Position numbers and translations under genes: made by a program. Below, one piece after another: positions 7,780-13,402 of a DNA stretch of 17,300 bases (the first letter of the stretch is position 1; every line of letters starts with the position of its first letter). The notes beneath the pieces were generated by a model. The model was not told where the DNA came from and searched no databases. It saw only the letters and a program-made list of their open reading frames with translations. Origin of the DNA: Spirochaetia bacterium UBA6919 (GTDB lineage Bacteria > Spirochaetota > UBA6919); NCBI GenBank assembly GCA_002450905.1, contig DKAT01000061.1, forward strand, positions 20,039 to 37,338, given 5' to 3'.

Positions 7780-9033
7780 TTAGTTAGCGTTAAAAGGCTT
7801 GATATTTTTCATTTTAAGATAGTTCCAAAAGTTTGAATGCTCTTCTTCAACGAGTTCTGGTTTAAAAAAACACCCTGATAAGACTGTGATAATCATTTGG
7901 GATGTCTTTGCAAAGCCCTTTGGAGGATTGAAAAGGATTTTTTGGAATAAATCATTCCTAAAATGATGAATAAACGGGAGAATGATTTTATATCCGCAGT
8001 TTAATAACTCTTCATAAGGTTTAAAAGTTTCCTCATTAAATGGTTTAACATTCTCTACAGCAGTTTTCACAAGCTGAGCAATTTTTCGGGCTCCTTCCAT
8101 AGCAACATACACCCCTGCAGAATAAACTGGATCAACAAACTTTGCCGAATCACCAGCCAATACCCATCCATTACCAGCGATTTTTTTTGTGTGATAAGAG
8201 AAATTATGAAGAAGATGAAGTCTATTTACATTACTACTCTCCCTCATTAGACTTTCAATACGTCCTGATGCCCGATGAATCATCTCATGAAAAAAAACAT
8301 CAAGAGAAACGCCTTTATATTGGCTGTAGAACTTTGAATCTGTAACAACCCCAACAGATGTTCTCCCATCAGAAAAGGGGATAAACCAGAACCACCCATT
8401 TTTAAATACTAAAATCACAATATCACCCTGCATTGTATGGGGATCGGCATCAGTAATATCAACCCCACTGAACAATCCATAAACCGCTACGGAATCGATA
8501 TAGGGATCTCTCTCCAATAAATTAAAGTGTTTTGCCAGGAAAAAACTTCTTCCAGTTGCATCTATCACAAGATCCGCAGGTATCTCTTCTTTTAAACCAT
8601 CTTCCTTATTTATAATAATTCCACACACCCTATCATTTTTCTCAATTACATTATGAACCCTTGCATTGATAACATCTACACCTTGTTCCTTAGTATGATT
8701 TAAAAGCATTTCATCAAACTGATCCCGTGGGACATGATAGGCGTGATCATATTCAGGCTCCAATCCGTGAGTGAAATTAATTCGATTGATATTTTCACCT
8801 AGTGATTCCCCAAATATAGCACCTTTCTTAACCATGAAACCCGCTTTACTTAGCTTTCCATCAAACCCCATATCACGAAATACATCCATATTATAGGGCA
8901 GTAAAGATTCTCCAACACAATACCTTGGAAAATTACTTTTCTCAACAATGATTGGTGATAACCCATATCGTTTAAGATAGTATCCAAGAGTGGATCCTGC
9001 AGGACCTCCTCCAATAATAACTATATCTCTCAT
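7780..9033 (-). CDS. Halogenase-like FAD-dependent oxidoreductase
   Basis: Flavoprotein of the flavin-dependent halogenase/geranylgeranyl reductase-like group. The FAD dinucleotide fold is at the N-terminus (IIGGGPAGS, residues 6-14), followed by GESLLP (41-46). FMVKKGAIF (66-74) contains the lysine pair aligned with the conserved halogenase lysine. WFWFIP (214-219) fits the WxWxIP signature that separates halogenase-type enzymes from monooxygenases. The second FAD motif GDSAKFVDPVYSAG lies at 295-308. At 417 residues it is shorter than tryptophan halogenases (about 500-550) and in the range of enzymes acting on carrier-bound phenolic or polyene substrates. Similar genes occur in xanthomonadin and aryl polyene clusters. 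Whether it halogenates or only oxidises or reduces the chain is not decidable here. It lies 16 bases downstream of the ketosynthase gene. Confidence 0.82.
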   Translation of the reverse strand: MRDIVIIGGGPAGSTLGYYLKRYGLSPIIVEKSNFPRYCVGESLLPYNMDVFRDMGFDGKLSKAGFMVKKGAIFGESLGENINRINFTHGLEPEYDHAYHVPRDQFDEMLLNHTKEQGVDVINARVHNVIEKNDRVCGIIINKEDGLKEEIPADLVIDATGRSFFLAKHFNLLERDPYIDSVAVYGLFSGVDITDADPHTMQGDIVILVFKNGWFWFIPFSDGRTSVGVVTDSKFYSQYKGVSLDVFFHEMIHRASGRIESLMRESSNVNRLHLLHNFSYHTKKIAGNGWVLAGDSAKFVDPVYSAGVYVAMEGARKIAQLVKTAVENVKPFNEETFKPYEELLNCGYKIILPFIHHFRNDLFQKILFNPPKGFAKTSQMIITVLSGCFFKPELVEEEHSNFWNYLKMKNIKPFNAN

Positions 9034-9049
9034 AAATCTAATATATCCA

Positions 9050-10279
9050 TTATATTTTCTTGTAAAATAAAGCAGTATTTACGCCGCCAAAGGCGAAATT
9101 CTGTACAGATGCAATTTGAATGTCTCTTTCTCTGATATTCAATGTATGATTAATCATTGAACACTTTTCATCTATATTTTCAAGGTTCAAAGTGGGATAA
9201 ATAACACTATCTTCCATCATATAGAGTACCATTATACTTTCTACAACTCCGCAGGAACTCATCATATGTCCCACATAACTTTTAAAAGCACTCACATAGG
9301 GAACATCCTTATAAACCTCGTAAATAGCTTGAGACTCAATAATATCACTGACCTTCGTGGAGGTAGCATGGGCACTCACAAAATCCACATCACCAGAATC
9401 GATCTGAGCATTTTCCAAACCGCTTTCAATTGTACGACGAACCCCATCTGCTGTTGGATTCACGAGATTTCCACCATTACAACTACTTGAGAACCCAATA
9501 ACCTCAGCCATAATATTCGCACCTCTCTTCTTCGCAAACTCATATTCTTCAAGAAGCAAAGCACCCCCTCCCTCACTCACTACTAATCCGTCCCGATCAA
9601 CATCAAATGGTCGAGGAGTCCTTTCAGGCGTATCATTAAAATTAACAGAAGCCGCTAATAATCTATCAAATATCATCATTGCTAAAGTATCATACTCATC
9701 TGCACCACCACACAACATTACATCTTGTAAACCATACTGAATCGCCTCATAGCCAAACCCTACAGACTGACTACTCGTTGTACAAGCTGTACAGGATGAT
9801 AAAACCCGTCCTGTTATATTAAAAATACTAGCAATGTTCACAGCTGTCGTATGGGTCAGTGTCTTTAAATAATTGTTAGGATCCACCATTCCAGGATGAA
9901 AATCTCCATTAAACAAGTCTCTGAACATATTTCGCTCAACAAGAGGGCTCCCATGAGTGGATCCAAAGGCAACTCCCATTCGACCCGAAGATATAAACTC
10001 CTGATCAAGACCTGAAGATTCAATAATCTCCTTAGCTAATGTACACGCATACAACCCAACATTCGACAGAGATTTCTTCTGGGATCTTTTGAAATCATTC
10101 TCTATGGGATAGTCAATTCCACCAAACACCCTGGAACGCAGATAAGGATACAAAACATCATCCTCTCTCATCTTCTTAATCCCAGATTTCCCATGCCGAA
10201 GATGATGTGTAATCTCAGATTTACTACGCCCAATCGGTGTTATTGCCCTGCCATCCGTTACTACTACTCGTCGTCTCAT
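9050..10279 (-). CDS. Beta-ketoacyl-ACP synthase of polyene locus
   Basis: Condensing enzyme of the FabF/KAS II fold that extends an acyl chain with malonyl-carrier protein. The catalytic set is complete: nucleophile Cys166 in SSCTACTTSSQS, His304 in SAHATST, Lys333 and His338 in AFKSYVGHMMSSCG, and the C-terminal FAFGGVNTA loop. It is therefore a ketosynthase and not a chain-length factor. HATSTKVSD in place of HGTGTPLND sets it apart from housekeeping FabF and fits the branch found in aryl polyene and flexirubin clusters. Length 409 is usual. It is the first gene of the seven-gene minus-strand operon, divergent from the thioesterase gene; GGAA lies a few bases before ATG 10279. Only one such enzyme is present, whereas known aryl polyene clusters carry two or three. 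Confidence 0.87.
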   Translation of the reverse strand: MRRRVVVTDGRAITPIGRSKSEITHHLRHGKSGIKKMREDDVLYPYLRSRVFGGIDYPIENDFKRSQKKSLSNVGLYACTLAKEIIESSGLDQEFISSGRMGVAFGSTHGSPLVERNMFRDLFNGDFHPGMVDPNNYLKTLTHTTAVNIASIFNITGRVLSSCTACTTSSQSVGFGYEAIQYGLQDVMLCGGADEYDTLAMMIFDRLLAASVNFNDTPERTPRPFDVDRDGLVVSEGGGALLLEEYEFAKKRGANIMAEVIGFSSSCNGGNLVNPTADGVRRTIESGLENAQIDSGDVDFVSAHATSTKVSDIIESQAIYEVYKDVPYVSAFKSYVGHMMSSCGVVESIMVLYMMEDSVIYPTLNLENIDEKCSMINHTLNIRERDIQIASVQNFAFGGVNTALFYKKI

Positions 10280-10386
10280 TAAAATTCCATTTTATTTAGT
10301 TACCAAATAAATTAATATTACTCCAAATTGAAATATATTGAAAACACTTTATACATTTGATAAAATATATTAATATGATAAACAAC

Positions 10387-10415
10387 TTGACAAAATAATT
10401 AAACTATAATATGTT
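10387..10415 (+). promoter_or_regulatory. Sigma-70-type promoter for the thioesterase gene
   Basis: A perfect TTGACA (10387-10392) is followed after exactly 17 bases by TATGTT (10410-10415). A perfect TATAAT also occurs at 10405-10410 but only 12 bases from the -35 box, too close for normal use. The site lies 55 bases upstream of the thioesterase ATG in the divergent intergenic region of the polyene locus. Confidence 0.5.
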
Positions 10416-10469
10416 CATTGTTTAAAAAAAGAATTTAGCAAATAATATAGGAAATTGCAATAAATATTT

Positions 10470-10955
10470 ATGAAAAAAAAGTTTCTATTTACCCCTCACA
10501 AAGAAAATGAAAATCGTTATATTGATGAAACTACGGGGGATATGTGGTTTAAAACAAAGACAAGAGTCTTATACGCAGACACAGACGCTGCTCAGGTAGT
10601 TTATCACGCGAATTATTTAAGATATTTTGAAATCGGACGGGCTGAACTCATTCGGGATTTCGGATCCAGCTATAAATATATCGAAGAAAAAAACATCTAT
10701 CAGCCTATAATCCACGTCCAAATGGATTTCAGATATCCTGCCGATTACGATATGGTATTGGATGTCTATGTCAGACCAACTATTCTGGAAACAGTAAAAT
10801 TCACTATAGAATATAAGATATGTGTTGAAAATACCTTAAAACTCACCGTCGATGGTAAAACTATTCACTGTTGCATCAATAAAGAAAAAAAGCCCTGTGT
10901 GGTAGATGACATCACAAAATCACTCTTTTATGGATATAATGCCAAAATACTTTGA
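10470..10955 (+). CDS. Hot-dog acyl thioesterase (YbgC/4HBT type)
   Basis: Predicted to hydrolyse an acyl- or aroyl-thioester. TRVLYADTDAAQVVYHANYLRYFE (31-54) is the family signature; Asp39 aligns with the catalytic aspartate of 4-hydroxybenzoyl-CoA thioesterase. The fold is one hot-dog domain of about 135 residues plus an unusual 24-residue polar N-terminal extension. Met25 (ATG at 10542) would give the normal family start, but GGGGG sits too close to it to act as a ribosome site; ATG 10470 has no strong one either, so the start is uncertain. Aryl polyene clusters contain a comparable thioesterase (ApeK-like). The divergent arrangement with the operon starting at 10279 suggests shared control, but no operator was identified. 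Confidence 0.83.
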   Translation: MKKKFLFTPHKENENRYIDETTGDMWFKTKTRVLYADTDAAQVVYHANYLRYFEIGRAELIRDFGSSYKYIEEKNIYQPIIHVQMDFRYPADYDMVLDVYVRPTILETVKFTIEYKICVENTLKLTVDGKTIHCCINKEKKPCVVDDITKSLFYGYNAKIL

Positions 10956-11133
10956 GAATCTGGTGGTGAGTAATTTGTGATGTTTGGAATTCTTGTGATT
11001 ATTTAAGAGGTGAATATAAAATTAAACTTTTGCAAATAATTGTAACTACTCACCAAACCCAATTTTCTTTACCCTGACTTGTTTGCTTACTATACGATAC
11101 TTAGAATAATTAACAAAATAAAATCTTTGTATC

Positions 11134-11376
11134 TTAACTTTTATATAGACAATAGCCAATTATAGAAGTAACAATTATACCTAGAATATTACTTAGAATA
11201 CTAACACCTGCTTCATAGGTATAATATACTACAAATTAAATACATATCAATATGATAAATAAATCATAAATAATACTTCTGTATTTTATAAACCATTCTG
11301 CTTTGCTCAGAAGATTTTTTTTATGTAACCATTGAGCAAATTGATAACCTAGATTTTTCCATTTGTCTGGTTTCAA
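11134..11376 (-). pseudogene. Possible decayed small membrane-protein gene
   Basis: A minus-strand frame opens at TTG 11376, preceded by AAAGGG with eight bases between. It reads 46 residues (opening LKPDKWKNLGYQFAQWLHKK) to a TAA at 11238-11236. The same frame then continues for 33 residues ending GYCLYKS before a second TAA at 11136-11134. Joined, it would be about 80 residues: a basic N-terminus, then two hydrophobic stretches flanking the stop. The protein-like composition on both sides of a single in-frame stop suggests a gene broken by a nonsense mutation. I do not recognise the family, and the region could also be chance coding in AT-rich DNA. Confidence 0.3.
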
Positions 11377-11543
11377 TATATTAACCCTTTACTGATGATA
11401 AAACATTATATATTCATTAATAAAGAGTTTAAACAGAAACTAATAATTTAACAATGAATTTTCCTTACTGTTAAAATCCAAGCCCTCGGAAGAATTTAAA
11501 TATCTATACTGGAAATCTTTAAAATTTGAATTGGCTACCGGAT

Positions 11544-11565
11544 GGTTCGACTACGCTCACTAACC
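11544..11565. repeat. Possible dispersed intergenic repeat (GGTT...AACC)
   Basis: A 22-base GC-richer element with core TTCGACTACGCTCACT and ends GGTT and AACC stands out in AT-rich DNA. Sequences with a TTCGACT(T/A)CGCTCA core recur between genes in many bacterial genomes. There is only one copy here, so membership of a repeat family is inferred. Confidence 0.25.
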
Positions 11566-11610
11566 TATTGGGAAATTTTTTGACTTTAATTTTAAATGAG
11601 TGTTGATATA

Positions 11611-11643
11611 TTTTTCCCATACTTCTCCCATATTTTTCCCATG
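11611..11643. repeat. Three 11-bp direct repeats (TTTTTCCCATA type)
   Basis: Three adjacent 11-base units: TTTTTCCCATA, CTTCTCCCATA and TTTTTCCCATG. The CCCAT core is invariant and the period is one helical turn, as in iterons or tandem operators. It lies downstream of the metallo-beta-lactamase gene, and no gene starts nearby. Confidence 0.45.
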
Positions 11644-11779
11644 AATGCGATATTTGGTGATAAACTTACATTTATTTGCTATTTTTTAATGACGTTTGTT
11701 GAATTTTAAAACTATCCTTATTTATTATTTCTTATATTTCACATAACCATTTGATTTATATAAATTTATACAGATAATG

Positions 11780-12775
11780 TTATTTTATTGTACCATCCCA
11801 ATCGAGTTCATCAAAGATTTTCATTATATTGCCATTATGCAATAAGTCATATAGGGGTAGTTTTTTGTAAGGATTATTTTGCAGGTTTGCTTTAATTTTA
11901 TCTATTGAATAGTCTAGTTCTTTCATTTTCAAAATATTATTTCTTAAATAGTTGACATAATTAATCATATAATCAATGGAGGATTTTTGCATTGGTGCAT
12001 CGTGTCCCCCTAAAACCATTTGAATATCATATTTATTTAATTCCTGGAGTACTTTTACAAGTCCTTTTGACCTGGCATGATTATCCTGCATTCCTGTAAC
12101 TCGGCTTTGCATAATTAAATCGCCAACAAATATCAATTTTTCTTTAGGCATGTATACAACGAGATCTGCACTAGAATGAGAAGAATCGAAGGGTATTAAT
12201 TCAAATATTTTTTCACCCACATTAAGAGAAAATTTTTTATCGATAGTCATGTCTGGTGCAATAAGCTCGCTATTAACATATAACCCTTTAAATCTTTTTC
12301 GCAATGCGTTTAATACAAGTTCCCCACGCCCACTTTCGTAGTATTCCATTAATTTTTTATGTGCAATTATTTTGGATTTTAAAATCTTAAATGTTTTAGC
12401 ACCAAACCAGTGATCATGGTGATAGTGAGTAATTATAAGATATTTTACTGGGACATTTTTCACTTTAAATAACTGATCAACAAACTTTTTAGATAGCTCA
12501 GGCATTGTAAGAGCGTCGATTACTACCCAGCCTTCGTTTGTTAAAACCCCGTACGCACAAGAAACAAGCCCATTATTTTTCAACGAAGGTTCTTCTGAAT
12601 ATCCTTTGATCAAATACATATCTTTGTAAAACTTTGTCAACTCACCTTCACGAAAATTATTTTTTGTTATTTTCTCTTTAGAGGTAGATATTTTATCATT
12701 ACACATGAATAGAGCACATGATAAAATAAATAATATTATTGTTTTATTTATTTTGAAAACCTTTATATCGTTCAT
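11780..12775 (-). CDS. Metallo-beta-lactamase-fold hydrolase, lipoprotein
   Basis: Zinc-dependent hydrolase of the MBL superfamily, predicted to be lipid-anchored outside the cytoplasm. The signal segment ends ALFMC, with Cys25 as the likely anchor. Metal ligands are present in order: HYHHDH (117-122, the HxHxDH motif), His200 in SSHSSADL, Asp219 in FVGDL and His258 in GGHDAP. The arrangement resembles class B beta-lactamase-like and quinoprotein-relay metallohydrolases, but the substrate is unknown and antibiotic hydrolysis should not be assumed. AAGGAG (12787-12792) is 11 bases before ATG 12775 and five before a TTG at 12781, which would add two residues. At 331 residues it carries a C-terminal helical extension of about 70. 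It is divergent from feoAB with no close partner. Confidence 0.8.
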   Translation of the reverse strand: MNDIKVFKINKTIILFILSCALFMCNDKISTSKEKITKNNFREGELTKFYKDMYLIKGYSEEPSLKNNGLVSCAYGVLTNEGWVVIDALTMPELSKKFVDQLFKVKNVPVKYLIITHYHHDHWFGAKTFKILKSKIIAHKKLMEYYESGRGELVLNALRKRFKGLYVNSELIAPDMTIDKKFSLNVGEKIFELIPFDSSHSSADLVVYMPKEKLIFVGDLIMQSRVTGMQDNHARSKGLVKVLQELNKYDIQMVLGGHDAPMQKSSIDYMINYVNYLRNNILKMKELDYSIDKIKANLQNNPYKKLPLYDLLHNGNIMKIFDELDWDGTIK

Positions 12776-13078
12776 AAGCAATAAAACTCCTTGATTTTTT
12801 CAAAATAATTTTTTTCAGGAACTGAATGCCATTATTATTGATAATTGAATTTAACATTATTTTCATAATTAAAATATATATTTTGGAGTGCAAATCAATA
12901 TATTTTTGTTATAAATAAACAACTTGAGATGTTAATGATCGTTTTCTATCCTTGGATTGAAGGATTTTTCTATGATTTATTATATGTTGATAAAATTATC
13001 CGATGATGTTATTTTAATGTAATTTTAAAAATAATTAATAGATTGTATATTAATTGACCGAAAATCTATTTAAAATTA

Positions 13079-13107
13079 TTGACTTTGATTTGGAGTATAA
13101 TTATATT
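13079..13107 (+). promoter_or_regulatory. Sigma-70-type promoter of feoAB
   Basis: TTGACT (13079-13084) and TATATT (13102-13107) each match the consensus at five of six positions and are separated by 17 bases. A perfect TATAAT at 13096-13101 is only 11 bases from the -35 box and is less likely to be used with it. Transcription would start near 13114, exactly at the Fur-like palindrome. Confidence 0.55.
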
Positions 13108-13113
13108 TTATAT

Positions 13114-13128
13114 TGAGAATGAATCTCA
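13114..13128. promoter_or_regulatory. Fur-box-like operator of feoAB
   Basis: TGAGAATGAATCTCA fits the 7-1-7 Fur half-site model TGATAAT-N-ATTATCA, with six of seven matches on the left and five of seven on the right. The inner inverted repeat is TGAGA/TCTCA. It begins seven bases after the -10 box, overlapping the expected transcription start, so a bound iron-loaded Fur would block initiation. feoAB is a classic Fur target, which makes the context fit. Confidence 0.6.
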
Positions 13129-13179
13129 GTAATAATTATTCACGAATTGAAATTGAATTAGAATAGTATGAGGTATAAC

Positions 13180-13395
13180 ATGAGTTTAGAACAAGTTCAG
13201 AAAGGAAATATCATTAAGATTGATCGAATTAACGACTTCTCTGTGAAGAATCACCTTATCCGCTTTGGTATTGAGGAAGGAAGTATAGTTGAATGCTTTC
13301 AGAAGCTCTATAGAGGTCCTGTAGTAATTAAGTTTAACCGTCAGCAGATTGCTCTGGGGCGTGAGATTGCAAAAAACATTATGGTAACTGCGTAA
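13180..13395 (+). CDS. feoA: FeoA, ferrous iron transport accessory protein
   Basis: A small cytoplasmic SH3-like protein that assists FeoB. The 71-residue protein has the family pattern: an opening strand (GNIIKIDRIND), a short helix with HLIRFGIEEGSIVEC in place of the usual L..LG...G..., then RGPVVIKFNRQQIALGREIAKNIMV, matching the FeoA P..i...g...aLr...A..I ending. GAGG at 13170-13173, six bases before ATG 13180, decides the start; the ATG at 13168 overlaps that site and lacks its own. feoB begins seven bases after the stop, so the two are co-transcribed from the promoter at 13079-13107, probably under iron control. Confidence 0.9.
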   Translation: MSLEQVQKGNIIKIDRINDFSVKNHLIRFGIEEGSIVECFQKLYRGPVVIKFNRQQIALGREIAKNIMVTA

Positions 13396-13402
13396 TATAG
13401 AT

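Larger units (their letters stand above)
10956..11779. other. Long AT-rich non-coding stretch with ORF remnant and repeats
   Basis: About 820 bases without an intact gene, between the thioesterase gene (+) and the metallo-beta-lactamase gene (-). It contains a decayed small membrane-protein frame (11134-11376, -), a GC-richer island with GGTT...AACC ends (11544-11565), and three 11-base repeats (11611-11643). No tRNA or CRISPR structure was seen. No clear terminator was found for either flanking gene. Confidence 0.6.
12776..13179. other. Divergent control region of the MBL gene and feoAB
   Basis: About 400 AT-rich bases. The feoAB half contains a promoter (13079-13107) and a Fur-box-like palindrome (13114-13128). 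Nearer the metallo-beta-lactamase gene, TTGTT and AACAA form a weak inverted repeat at 12906-12922. No convincing minus-strand promoter was found, and no coding frame is supported. Confidence 0.5.

Noticed and set aside
10387..10410. Perfect TTGACA and perfect TATAAT before the thioesterase gene
   Set aside because: Only 12 bases apart, too short for a sigma-70 promoter; TATGTT at 17 bases was preferred as the -10 box.
10964..11055. Inverted TGGTGAGTA / TACTCACCA, 74 bases apart, after the thioesterase gene
   Set aside because: Nine-base arms with a long loop and no transposase gene or target duplication; likely chance.
11544..11565. GGTTCGA resembling a tRNA T-arm
   Set aside because: No acceptor, anticodon or D-arm can be built around it.
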